Assembly: GCF_900103985.1 (NCBI RefSeq)
Contig: NZ_FNIE01000008.1
Coordinates: 372,001-436,000 of the forward strand
Direction of reading: 5' to 3'
DNA from: Actinacidiphila guanduensis
Lineage (GTDB): Bacteria > Actinomycetota > Actinomycetes > Streptomycetales > Streptomycetaceae
DNA length: 64,000 bases
This document shows positions 40,890-49,327 of this stretch, in pieces; position 1 is the first letter of the stretch, and the number at the start of each line of letters is the position of its first letter. The notes below the pieces were generated by a model. It was not told the DNA's origin, did not search any database, and saw only the letters and a list, made by a program, of their open reading frames with translations. The translations under genes and the position numbers were made by a program.

Positions 40890-41390
40890 ATGTCCTTCCT
40901 CCGCCGCCGTAGCGCCGCCACGCCTTCCGGTCCGGACTTCGACGTCCTCGCGATGGACCCGGGGGACTGGCCCGGCGACCTGGGAGCGGGGCTGCTGCCC
41001 GGGCCCGACGGCAGCTGCCAGGGCATCTACCTGCGCTACGACCTGTTCGGCGGCCGCGGCCCCGCCATGCTCATCGGCAACCTGCCCGAGGGCTCCCCGG
41101 CGCGCGAGCTGCCCGAGGGCGAGGTGCCCTTCGAGGTGGCCCAGCTGCTGGCCGCGCTCGGCAACGAGGAGCCGGTCACCGTCACCGAGGTCGAGGGCAC
41201 CCCGGTGATGCTCGGCGACGGGCCGCTGATCGTGCGCCGGATCAAGGTCTCCGAATCACGCGTGGCCTGCGCCCAGTTCGAGCGCAGCGACGGCGTCCAG
41301 GTCACCATCGCCACCTGGGACCGCCCCATCACCGAGGACCTCTACCAGCTGCTCAAGCCGCTGCCCGCGGAGATGTTCCAGGCCGGCTGA
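40890..41390 (+). CDS. Conserved hypothetical protein
   Basis: A 166-residue acidic protein with no membrane helix. A short basic start (MSFLRRRSAATPSG) leads to alternating strands and turns (FDVLAMDPGDWPGDLGAGLL, IYLRYDLFGGRGPAMLIGNL, VTVTEVEGTPVMLGDGPLIVRR, VQVTIATWDRPI). I recognise no family; the pattern suggests a small beta-rich domain. ATG 40890 lies six bases after TACGAT (40878-40883), with no ribosome site, so it may be leaderless. Confidence 0.7.
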   Translation: MSFLRRRSAATPSGPDFDVLAMDPGDWPGDLGAGLLPGPDGSCQGIYLRYDLFGGRGPAMLIGNLPEGSPARELPEGEVPFEVAQLLAALGNEEPVTVTEVEGTPVMLGDGPLIVRRIKVSESRVACAQFERSDGVQVTIATWDRPITEDLYQLLKPLPAEMFQAG

Positions 41391-41423
41391 CGGCGCCGCC
41401 GCCCGTCCCGTCCCGGTGCGCCG

Positions 41424-41443
41424 GCCGGGGTGGTGACCCCGGC
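41424..41443. terminator. Hairpin between convergent genes
   Basis: CCGGGGT (41425-41431) and ACCCCGG (41436-41442) pair perfectly around loop GGTG, and G41424/C41443 extend the stem to 8 bp. It lies in the 78-base gap between convergent genes. Confidence 0.6.
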
Positions 41444-41468
41444 GCGCCCGGGGCGCGCCGGAGACGCC

Positions 41469-42548
41469 TCAGCGGGTGCCGACCGCCGCGCGGACCGCCT
41501 TGCGGGCCCGGCCGCAGTCGTCGTGCAGCCGCCGCAGCAGCAGGCGCTGCTCCTCACCGGCCTCGGCGGCGCCGGGCGGCACCGGTCCGGTGGCCCGCAT
41601 GGTGCGCTGCACCGCCGTCTCGTAGGTGCGGATCTCACGGGTCAGCACGAGGATCAGGTTCACCAGGAAGGCGTCGCGGGCGTCGGGGCCCTGGCTCTGC
41701 GCCTGCTGGCTGATCTGCCGCCGCGCCGCGGGGTCGTCGCCCAGCACCGACCACAGCACCGCCAGGTCGTATCCGGGCAGGTACCAGCCGGCGTGCTCCC
41801 AGTCGACCAGTGAGGGGCCGGCCGGGGAGACCAGCACGTTGGACAGCAGGGCGTCGCCGTGGCAGAACTGCCCCTGCACATGCGCCAGTCCGCGCAGCAG
41901 GTTCTGCAGGTCGCCCAGGTCGCGGTCGGTGAGCAGGCCCAGCTGGTGGTAGCGGTTGATGCGGGCCGGGTAGTCGATGGGTGCCTCGAAGGCGCCGGCG
42001 GCCGGCCGCCAGGCGTTGATCCGGGAGTACGCGCTCAGGGCCGCCCGTACGTCGGCCCGGGTCGGTGACTGCACCGGGTGCCGCTGCGGGGCCACCACCC
42101 GGCCCGGCATCCGCTCGATCACCAGCACGCAGCTGTCCGGGTCCGCCGCGATCAGCCGCGGCACGCGCACCGGCGGGCGCTGGCGGACGAAGGTGCGGTA
42201 GGCGGCTATCTCGTGGCGGAAACGTTCCGCCCATGCGGGAGAGTGGTCCAGCAGGCACTTCGCCACCGCCGGGGCCCGCCCCGAGGTGCCGATCAGCAGT
42301 GCTGTGCGGCCGCCCCTGCGCAGCAGCTGCGCCGGCGCGAACTCGGGGCAGATCCGCTGCACCGCGGCCACCGCGGTGCGCAGCTGGGCCCCCTGAGGGC
42401 CGGTCAAGTCGATTCTCCCGCCGAGCGGATGGGAGCCGCCCCCCGCGGTCCGCCGCACGGCGGCGGCGCGCGGGCGCAGCACCGGCTCCGCCATGGAAGG
42501 GTGCGCGAGCCGGGGCGGAACGGACACGGAGGACGATGCCGAATACAT
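41469..42548 (-). CDS. APH-type phosphotransferase family protein
   Basis: About 359 residues from ATG 42548. The kinase-like fold has AVAKCLLDHSPAWAERFRHEI (ATP-site lysine and helix C Glu), CVLVIERMPGR (hinge), FCHGDALLSNVLVS (Brenner-type HGD-x4-N catalytic loop) and SLVDWEHAGWY (metal-binding Asp), so the catalytic set of the APH/choline-kinase family is complete. It probably phosphorylates a small hydroxyl compound; antibiotic resistance should not be assumed. A 40-residue N-terminal tail is disordered, and ATG 42495 is an alternative start. It is divergent from the NsdA-like regulator. Confidence 0.8.
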   Translation of the reverse strand: MYSASSSVSVPPRLAHPSMAEPVLRPRAAAVRRTAGGGSHPLGGRIDLTGPQGAQLRTAVAAVQRICPEFAPAQLLRRGGRTALLIGTSGRAPAVAKCLLDHSPAWAERFRHEIAAYRTFVRQRPPVRVPRLIAADPDSCVLVIERMPGRVVAPQRHPVQSPTRADVRAALSAYSRINAWRPAAGAFEAPIDYPARINRYHQLGLLTDRDLGDLQNLLRGLAHVQGQFCHGDALLSNVLVSPAGPSLVDWEHAGWYLPGYDLAVLWSVLGDDPAARRQISQQAQSQGPDARDAFLVNLILVLTREIRTYETAVQRTMRATGPVPPGAAEAGEEQRLLLRRLHDDCGRARKAVRAAVGTR

Positions 42549-42680
42549 GAGTGGAAGCAGATCCCTTCGTGTGCAGCGGTACCGGGAACGCCCGCCCGGC
42601 TCGCCGGTACCGCACCCTGGGGAATGCGGCGGCGGGCCGGGTGGCGCGTTCCTACCTGACACCCGCGCGCGGGTGGCAGA

Positions 42681-42710
42681 CCATCTGGCGGACCCTGGCG
42701 AACCCTGGCG
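42681..42710. repeat. Three 10-bp direct repeats ending in CTGGCG
   Basis: CCATCTGGCG, GACCCTGGCG and AACCCTGGCG follow one another exactly at 42681-42710. The 10-bp spacing equals one helical turn, so a protein could bind all three on one DNA face. They lie in the divergent control region about 65 bases before the NsdA-like start. Confidence 0.5.
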
Positions 42711-42774
42711 AATAGTCGCGGGGCCCATGACAACGGGATTAGTGTCAACGTGCCGAGGAACCTGGGGGCTTGAC

Positions 42775-44250
42775 GTGGGCAGCGAAGCCAACACCCGACT
42801 CGCGGACCTGTTCGGCCTCACCGGATGGTCCAAGGGCGAACTCGCACGGCTGGTCAACCGGCAGGCGGCGGCCATGGGCCACCCGCAGCTGGCGACCGAC
42901 ACCTCGCGGGTGCGCCGCTGGATCGACACCGGCGAGACGCCGCGCGAACCCGTGCCGAAGGTGCTCGCCGCGCTGTTCACCGAGCGTCTCGGCCGTGTCG
43001 TGACCATCGAGGACCTCGGGTTCGACCGGCGTCGGCAGACGGGGAAGCGCCAGGCAGTGCACGACCTGCCCTGGCCGCCGGAGCGAACCGCCGCGGTCCT
43101 CACCGAATTCACGGGAATGGACCTCATGTTCAACCGACGCGGTCTGGTGGGCGCGGGCGCCGCGCTCGCCTCCGGTTCCGTACTCAGCACAGCCATGTAC
43201 GACTGGCTCCACTCCGACCCGGTGCTCGCGGCCGATGGCCCGGTCCTGGACGACCCCCTCACCGTCGACCCGGCCGCCCTGGAGCGCGGCGGGGCCGCCC
43301 CGGTCGGCTCCCAGGAGATCGAGTCCCTGGAGCAGTCGGTGACGGTGTTCCGGGCCTGGGACGCCTCACGCGGCGGCGGCCTGCAGCGCAAGGCGGTCGT
43401 CGGCCAGCTCAACGAAGTGGGCGAGCTGCTCACCTACCGCCATCCGCCGCACCTGCAGCGGCGGTTGTGGGGGGTGGCGGCCAACCTCGCGGTGCTCGCC
43501 GGGTGGATGTCGCACGATGTGGGCCTGGAGCCCACCGCCCAGAAGTACTTCGTGATCGCCGCGCACGCCGCCCGCGAGGGCGGGGACCGGCCGCGCGCGG
43601 GCGAGGCGGTCTCCCGTGCCGCCCGCCAGATGGTGCACCTGGGCCGGCCCGGCGAGGCGCTGGACCTGATGGACCTGGCCACCTCGGGCTCGGGCCGGCA
43701 GACCCCGCCGCGCAGCCGGGCGATGCTGCTGACCATCGAGGCATGGGCCCAGGCGGCCATGGGCAGCGGCCGGCAGATGCGCCGCACCCTCGGCCGCGCC
43801 GAGGACCTGTTCGCCTCCGACGACAACAAGGTCCCCTCACCCGACTGGATGCAGAACTTCGACGAGGCCGACCTGCACGGCATGGAAGCACTCGCCTACC
43901 GCACCCTGGCCGAGCACGACCCGGCGGCCGCCGGGCAGGCGCAGTACCACGCCAAGGAGGCGATCAGGCTGCGCGGCTCCGGCCACGAGCGCTCGATGAT
44001 CTTCGACTACCTCTCGCTCGCCTCGGCCTGCCTCATCGCCAACGACCCCGAACAGGCCGACCGCTACGCCAGGATGGCGCTGCTCACGATCGGGCAGACC
44101 TCCTCGCACCGCACCTGGGACCGGCTGCGCGCGATGTACCGCCTCACCGCCCCCTACGGCGACCACAGGGGCATGCAGGAGCTGCGCAGGGAGATCGAGA
44201 CCGCGCTGCCGAAGGCGAAGAGCCGCGGCCCGCGCACCCGTTCGGTGTAG
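42775..44250 (+). CDS. NsdA-like regulator with HTH-like head and TPR region
   Basis: A 491-residue protein from GTG 42775. The N-terminal 75 residues (SKGELARLVNRQAAAMGHPQ, then TDTSRVRRWIDTGETPREPVP) match the NsdA family of Streptomyces developmental regulators and resemble an Xre-type HTH. A hydrophobic stretch at about 122-142 (GLVGAGAALASGSVLSTAMYDW) and a helical TPR-like region (about 180-480) follow. NsdA in Streptomyces coelicolor negatively affects sporulation and antibiotic production; this is a family member, not necessarily the orthologue. An upstream ATG at 42727 adds 16 residues. It converges on the SpoIIE phosphatase gene. Confidence 0.82.
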   Translation: MGSEANTRLADLFGLTGWSKGELARLVNRQAAAMGHPQLATDTSRVRRWIDTGETPREPVPKVLAALFTERLGRVVTIEDLGFDRRRQTGKRQAVHDLPWPPERTAAVLTEFTGMDLMFNRRGLVGAGAALASGSVLSTAMYDWLHSDPVLAADGPVLDDPLTVDPAALERGGAAPVGSQEIESLEQSVTVFRAWDASRGGGLQRKAVVGQLNEVGELLTYRHPPHLQRRLWGVAANLAVLAGWMSHDVGLEPTAQKYFVIAAHAAREGGDRPRAGEAVSRAARQMVHLGRPGEALDLMDLATSGSGRQTPPRSRAMLLTIEAWAQAAMGSGRQMRRTLGRAEDLFASDDNKVPSPDWMQNFDEADLHGMEALAYRTLAEHDPAAAGQAQYHAKEAIRLRGSGHERSMIFDYLSLASACLIANDPEQADRYARMALLTIGQTSSHRTWDRLRAMYRLTAPYGDHRGMQELRREIETALPKAKSRGPRTRSV

Positions 44251-44362
44251 GCGGGCCCCCGCAGGTCCGAGAGAAGGGCAGCCTGTCGGCAGGGCAACGG
44301 GCGCTCCCCGGTCGGGACTTGAGCCGGTTTTCCCAGCTCCCTCGGTCCCGGATCTGCCGTCC

Positions 44363-45817
44363 TCAGCCCAGCCGGGCGATCAGCACGCAGGCGTCGTCCT
44401 CGCGGTCCGGACCGCCGAACTCCTCGGCGACCAGCCGCAGACAGTCCTGCGCGGACGTGGCCTCGGCGAACGCCTGCGCCATGGCGAGCAGCCGCTCGGC
44501 CCCGGTGGGCCGGCCCGTGCCGTCGGGCGTACGCCGCGGCACCAGGCCGTCGGTGTGCAGCAGCAGCAGGTCGCCCGCGGCCAACTGCTCGGTCGCCTGG
44601 GCGTACTGGGCACCGGAGGTGGCGCCCAGCAGCACGCCGTCCGGCGGGTCCAGGACGCGCCCCGTCCCGTTGCGGAACAGCAGCGGGGCGGGGTGGCCCG
44701 CCTGCGCCCAGTGCAGCTGCCGGGTGCCCGGGTCGTAGCGGCAGCACAAGGCGCTGCCGAGGGCGGGCTGCGGGGAGGTGTCCAGCAGTTCGTTGAGCCA
44801 GCCCATCAGCGGGCCGGGCTGCAGGCCGGCGACCGCCATGCCGCGCAGGGCGCCCAGCAGCATCGCCATGCCCGAGGTGGCGGCCACGCCGTGCCCGGTC
44901 AGGTCGCCCACGGTCAGAAGGGAGGAGCCGTCCGGCAGCTGCATCGCGTCGTACCAGTCGCCGCCGATCAGGCCGCTGGTGGACGACGGGAGGTAGTGCG
45001 CGGCCAGGTCCATCGTCACGGGCCCCCCGTCCTGCGGGAACCGCTGGGCGCCGCGCCACGGCGGCAGCACGGCCTCCTGCAGCTCCACCGCGAGGCGGCG
45101 CTCGGTCTGCGCGATCCGCCGCTGGCGCTCCAGGGAGTCCCTGGTCTCCCGCAGGGTGCGCTGGCTGCGGCGCAGATCGCTCACGTCCCGGATCACCGCC
45201 CACATCGAAACGGTGTCGCCGTCCGGGCCGAGCACCGGCTCGCCGACCATGTGCACCGTGCGGACCGAGCCGTCCGCGCGGACGATCCGGAACTCCCCGT
45301 CGATGGGCCGCCCGTCCACCAGGCAGGCCGTGGTCATCTCGGTGAGCAGCTGCTGGTCCTCGGCGAAGAGCCAGGACGGCAGCTCGTCCAGCGTCAGCGG
45401 GCCGTCCTGCGGGGAGCGGCCGAAGATCCGGAACAGCTCGTCGGACCACTGCACGCCGTCGGTGAGCAAATCCCACTCGGCGCTGCCGGCCCGGCCCAGC
45501 GCCCCGACCGCGGCCGCGTCCGGCCGGCCCTGGCGCAGCGGCAGCTCCGGCGGCAGGTCGCTCTCGGGCGGGCCCTGCGGGTCGAAGCCCTCGCGGAGCT
45601 GGCCGAGGTGCGTGTTGAGGTCGTCGAGCTGGTGCACCGCGAGGTCGCACAGGGCGCGCTGCCAGCGCTGCCGGGGGTCCTCGGTGTCGCCGGCGCTTTC
45701 CTTGAGCACCGAGTCCACCCGGGTGCGCAGCTGGCGGGCCTGGGTGATCAGCGCGTCCACGGCGCCGGCGTCCGGCGGTTGGGCCGCGGGGTGATCCGCG
45801 TGCGTGGGGGACGGCAT
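44363..45817 (-). CDS. SpoIIE-type PP2C phosphatase with PAS domain
   Basis: A 484-residue protein from ATG 45817 (GGAG seven bases upstream). Residues about 10-100 are helical. About 105-230 is a PAS domain: AEWDLLTDGVQWSDELFRIFG, FRIVRADGSVRTVHMVGEPV and the end TVSMWAVIRDVSD. A short coiled stretch (LRETRDSLERQRRIAQTERR) leads to the phosphatase: LPSSTSGLIGGDWYDAMQL (GGDWYD metal site), VGDLTGHGVAATSGM, HTDGLVPRRTP, and GGPDREDDACVLIARLG with the final DD. It dephosphorylates anti-anti-sigma factors, reversing anti-sigma kinases. PAS may sense light, redox or a small ligand. No partner is adjacent. Confidence 0.93.
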   Translation of the reverse strand: MPSPTHADHPAAQPPDAGAVDALITQARQLRTRVDSVLKESAGDTEDPRQRWQRALCDLAVHQLDDLNTHLGQLREGFDPQGPPESDLPPELPLRQGRPDAAAVGALGRAGSAEWDLLTDGVQWSDELFRIFGRSPQDGPLTLDELPSWLFAEDQQLLTEMTTACLVDGRPIDGEFRIVRADGSVRTVHMVGEPVLGPDGDTVSMWAVIRDVSDLRRSQRTLRETRDSLERQRRIAQTERRLAVELQEAVLPPWRGAQRFPQDGGPVTMDLAAHYLPSSTSGLIGGDWYDAMQLPDGSSLLTVGDLTGHGVAATSGMAMLLGALRGMAVAGLQPGPLMGWLNELLDTSPQPALGSALCCRYDPGTRQLHWAQAGHPAPLLFRNGTGRVLDPPDGVLLGATSGAQYAQATEQLAAGDLLLLHTDGLVPRRTPDGTGRPTGAERLLAMAQAFAEATSAQDCLRLVAEEFGGPDREDDACVLIARLG

Positions 45818-46440
45818 GACGCACTCCGAACGTGTCTGCGGGCTGCCGATCCGGCGGCCGCGGCGGACGGTGGACCGGTTGGGGCCCTTGGGGCCGGTAA
45901 CGACTGTTGCACAGTGAGCGATGTGCCGTAAGGGTTTCTGCGATACCCGATCCGGTGGTGCTCCTGGCATATGCCAAATGACTGCGTCTCGTGAGAGGCC
46001 GTCCGGCCGTCACCGAAGGGGGTCCCCGCGCGGCCCGAAGCCGCTCCGATCAGGCGCGGGAGCGGTGCCGGCCGGTCCGCCCGTGCTGCCGCCGCCGGAC
46101 TCCGCCGGCCCGCCGTACCACCGCCACCGGCACTTTCGCGCCATGCGGCGCAAGGGCGCCACCCCTGTTCGAGGGGGTCCGGTCACTTCCCGGCCGTCCC
46201 GGCTCCGCTTCCCTCGTTGTCCTCGTTGTGCTCCGACCGTTTCCGGCCGCTGCGCCCGGGGCCGCCGAGGGTCGGCCCGGAAGCGACACGGCAGTCCCGA
46301 ATCGGTAGGCTTCGGCCGCCCGTCCGCAGGGAGTCCCGCCCCGCCGCCCGGCATGAAACGCCCGGTGGCCGGTAAGGATGCCGGGCGACGGCAGCGGAAA
46401 TCCCGTTGCCAGGAGATCCCCCGCACCGGATGCTGACCTC
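45818..46440. other. Divergent intergenic region, 623 bases, no gene seen
   Basis: This is the longest gene-free stretch. Open frames are Arg/Pro-rich and lack ribosome sites. It holds a palindrome GGCATATGCC (45966-45975), ATACCC at 45943-45948, which reads GGGTAT on the minus strand like a sigma-B-type -10 but without a matching -35, and a tandem CCTCGTTGT pair near 46213. It probably holds promoters for both flanking genes. Confidence 0.4.
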
Positions 46441-47868
46441 ATGTTCGACCCAGACATAGCGCCCAGCGGCACCCTTCTCGGCCTCCTCCAGAGAGGACGC
46501 GGAGACGGGCCCCTCCATGCCCTGGCAGCGCCCCGGGCGGAGGCGCTGGCCGCCCTGGAGCAGTGCGTGCTGCGCGACCCCCGCCTCGACTGGCGGGTGG
46601 AGTCGCGCTCCTTGTACTACGCGCGCCTGTACTCCGACCTGGAGGGCCCGCTCGACGGGATCGAACAGCACCTCTTCCACCCCGACGACCTCCTGGTCCC
46701 CGACGAGCACCGCTGCGGCCTGGCCCTGGCCGTCCTGGGCCACCTGGCCGGATACGGCCGCCGCGACGCCCTGCGCCTGCTGCGCCGCTACGCCGCCGTA
46801 GGCGGCTGCTGGGCCTGGGCCCTGGACGAACTCGCCGTCCACGACACCGAGGACGGCCTGCGCGCTCTCGGCCCCGCCGTCGTCGCCCGCTTCCCCGACA
46901 CGCCCGAGGGGCAGGCCGAACTCGCCCGCGCCGCCAAGGAGGCGTACGAGCCGCGGCCCTGGCAGCTGTGGGCCGAGGACGCCGCGCACCCCGGCACCGC
47001 CGAGCGGGTCCGCGCGGCACTCGAACAGGTCTCCTTCGACCGCTGGCAGCGCCAGCTGCGCCCGGCCGGGCCCACCCCCGGCTGGAGCGTGTCCGCCGTC
47101 CTGGACTGGGCCGAGCAGGGCCTGGCGCAGCATCCGGCCGTCGAGCGCGACCAGCCCGCCGCCCGCTGCCTGGCCTCCGTCGCCGGCCCCGAGGACCGCC
47201 CCGCCCTCCTGGACGCCGCCCTGCACGGCGCCTCCGCGGCCCGCGCCAGCGCCGTACGGCACCTGGCCGACCGGCGGGACCCCGCCGCGCTCGACCTGAT
47301 CGCCGCGGCCGCCGACAGCGGCGACGAGCGGGTGGTACGCGCCGGGGTGGAGTCCTTCGAGCGGCTGCGCGACGAGGCGGCCCTGGACCGGGCGCGCACC
47401 TGGGTCGCCCGCGGCGGCCCGCTCGGTACCGCCGCCGCGCGCATGCTCGCCCGGCGCGGCGGCCCCGAGGACGCCGGCCTCGTACTGGCCGCGCTGCGGC
47501 GCACCGTCCAGACCGGCGGCGCCGACGCCGAAGGGCTCGACGCCCTGGTGGAGGGCGCCGGCCGCCTCCACGCCTGCGGCGCCAGCCCCGTACTGCGGCA
47601 CCTCTACCGGGAGACCTCCTCCTCCCAACTGCGCGGCACCGCCGCCCAGGCCCTCTCCCTGGTCGACCCCGGATTCGCCGCGGGCTTCGCAGTGGAGTGC
47701 CTGTGGGACTGCGAGGAGAGCACCCGCGAACTGGCCGCCCGCACCGCCGCCTCCGGCGACGTGCGCGTCCTCACCCAGCTCCGCCGGCTGGCCGCCGACC
47801 CCGCCGAGGAGGCCGAGGTCCAGACAGCGGTCCGCGGCCGCCTCAGCTCGGGCGGCACCACCCGCTGA
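46441..47868 (+). CDS. HEAT-repeat-like conserved protein
   Basis: A 475-residue soluble protein of helical repeats. Start MFDPDIAPSGTLLGLLQRGRGDGPLHALAAPRAEALAALEQCVL is strongly conserved in Streptomyces, so ATG 46441 is preferred to the in-frame ATG at 46378. Repeats of about 30-35 residues run to the end (AASAVRHLADRRDPAALDLIAAAADSGDERVVRAGVESFERL and RGTAAQALSLVDPGFAAGFAVECL), as in HEAT/PBS-lyase-like arrays. These are protein-protein scaffolds. No catalytic motif. Its partner is unknown; it stands alone between two long intergenic regions. Confidence 0.8.
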   Translation: MFDPDIAPSGTLLGLLQRGRGDGPLHALAAPRAEALAALEQCVLRDPRLDWRVESRSLYYARLYSDLEGPLDGIEQHLFHPDDLLVPDEHRCGLALAVLGHLAGYGRRDALRLLRRYAAVGGCWAWALDELAVHDTEDGLRALGPAVVARFPDTPEGQAELARAAKEAYEPRPWQLWAEDAAHPGTAERVRAALEQVSFDRWQRQLRPAGPTPGWSVSAVLDWAEQGLAQHPAVERDQPAARCLASVAGPEDRPALLDAALHGASAARASAVRHLADRRDPAALDLIAAAADSGDERVVRAGVESFERLRDEAALDRARTWVARGGPLGTAAARMLARRGGPEDAGLVLAALRRTVQTGGADAEGLDALVEGAGRLHACGASPVLRHLYRETSSSQLRGTAAQALSLVDPGFAAGFAVECLWDCEESTRELAARTAASGDVRVLTQLRRLAADPAEEAEVQTAVRGRLSSGGTTR

Positions 47869-48205
47869 ACCCGCCGGCCGCGACCCTCCACGGCCGCCCC
47901 TGCCCGCTCCGCCCCGAATGAGGGGAGCACGGCGCGGGCGGCCCGGGGCCGATGCCCGGGCGAGAGCCGCGGGTCAACCCTTCGCGCGCGGCCGCCAGGC
48001 GTACGCCGGGCGAACGGTTTCCAGCGGGCGGGCGCGGCGGCCCCGACGACGCGGTGCGCGGGTGTGAGGGCTGCCGGTGCGAGCCGTCCGCGAGGGGCGT
48101 TGGGCCTGGTGAACAGGGCGGTGTGAGCGAAGAAGAACGCAGCCGTTCCCCTCCGGGAAAGATCCACGTGACCCTGACAACCCCCGGCGCGGCGACAACG
48201 GCCGT
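47869..48205. other. Intergenic region, 337 bases, no gene seen
   Basis: No credible gene or RNA is seen. The last 60 bases should carry the promoter of the glycosyltransferase operon. CTGACAACC near 48172 and GACAACGG near 48194 are weak promoter-like elements. Confidence 0.35.
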
Positions 48206-49327
48206 ATGAGAGTCGCCATCGTCACGGAATCCTTTCCTCCCGACGTCAACGGAGTGGCCCACTGCGCGCTGCGCACGGCCGAACACCTGGTCCGGCGGGG
48301 GCACGAGCCCCTCGTCGTGGCCCCGGCGGGGCCACAGCCGCCGGAGCCGGGGCAGGACCCCTGCCCCGTCGTCCGCGTCCCCTCACTGGGCCTGCCCGGC
48401 TACCCCCAGGTGCGGGTCGCGCTGCCCGGGCGGCGCACCGCGGCGGCGGTGGCCGCGCACAAGGCCGACATCGTGCACCTGGCGAGCCCCTTCGTCCTCG
48501 GCGTGCGCGGGCAGGCGGCCGCGACCCGGCTCGGCATCCCGGCCGTCGCCGTTTACCAGACCGACCTCGCCGGATACGCCAAGACCTACCTGAGCGCGGG
48601 AGAGGCCGCCGCCTGGCGCCGCATCAGGGCCGTGCACACCGCGGCCGCCCGCACCCTCGCGCCCTCCACCGCCTCCCTGGACGCCCTGGTGCGGCAGGGC
48701 GTGCCGCGGGTCCACCTGTGGGCCAGGGGCGTGGACTCCGAGCGCTTCCACCCGCGGCACCGCGACGCGTCCCTGCGCGCCGAACTCGCCCCCGGCGGCG
48801 AGCTGGTCGTCGGCTACGTGGGCCGGCTCGCACAGGAGAAGCACGTCGAGCTGCTGGCGGGCGCGTGCGCGCTGCCGGGCGTGAAGGTGGTGGTCGTCGG
48901 CGACGGACCCAGCATGACCGGGCTCCGCGGCGCCCTGCCCGGCGCGGTCTTCCTCGGCCGCAGGACCGGACACGACCTCGCCCGCATCTACGCCTCGCTC
49001 GACGTCTTCTGCCACACAGGGCCGTTCGAGACCTTCTGCCAGACCGTCCAGGAGGCCATGGCCAGCGGCCTGCCCGTGATCGCCCCGGCGGCCGGCGGCC
49101 CCCTCGACCTCGTCGGCCATGGCCGCACCGGGCTGCTGGTGCCGCCCAGGGACGCGGCCGCCGTCAGCGAGGCCGTCAGGACGCTGCAGGCCGATCCCGC
49201 GCTGCGGGACCGCTTCGGCGCCGAGGGGCGCGCGGCTGTCGAGCAGCGCACCTGGGAGGCGGTCGGCGACCAACTGCTCGGCCACTACGCCGACGTGCTG
49301 GCGCAGCACCAGGCGGCAGCGGCATGA
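48206..49327 (+). CDS. GT-B glycosyltransferase (mannosyltransferase-like, family 4)
   Basis: A 373-residue enzyme of the GT-B fold. MRVAIVTESFPPDVNGVAH opens the acceptor domain, with the family-typical PDVNGV motif of mannosyltransferases such as MgtA/PimB. VVGYVGRLAQEKHVELLAGA starts the donor domain and PFETFCQTVQEAMASGLPVIA carries the E-x7-E motif that binds the nucleotide-sugar. It probably uses GDP-mannose or UDP-sugar to modify a phospholipid or polyprenyl acceptor. It is the first gene of a coupled three-gene operon with another glycosyltransferase and an SGNH hydrolase. Confidence 0.9.
   Translation: MRVAIVTESFPPDVNGVAHCALRTAEHLVRRGHEPLVVAPAGPQPPEPGQDPCPVVRVPSLGLPGYPQVRVALPGRRTAAAVAAHKADIVHLASPFVLGVRGQAAATRLGIPAVAVYQTDLAGYAKTYLSAGEAAAWRRIRAVHTAAARTLAPSTASLDALVRQGVPRVHLWARGVDSERFHPRHRDASLRAELAPGGELVVGYVGRLAQEKHVELLAGACALPGVKVVVVGDGPSMTGLRGALPGAVFLGRRTGHDLARIYASLDVFCHTGPFETFCQTVQEAMASGLPVIAPAAGGPLDLVGHGRTGLLVPPRDAAAVSEAVRTLQADPALRDRFGAEGRAAVEQRTWEAVGDQLLGHYADVLAQHQAAAA

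Noticed and set aside
42493..42774. N-terminal extension of the NsdA-like regulator
   Set aside because: The extension is Arg/Gly/Pro-rich and would overlap the divergent start; the family-like sequence begins at the GTG at 42775.
45943..45948. GGGTAT on the minus strand as a sigma-B promoter for the SpoIIE phosphatase
   Set aside because: No GNNT -35 at the required 14-16 base distance could be found.
46010..46472. Small minus-strand frames in the 45818-46440 spacer
   Set aside because: Arg/Pro/Gly-rich, no ribosome-binding sites and no recognisable domains; treated as noncoding.
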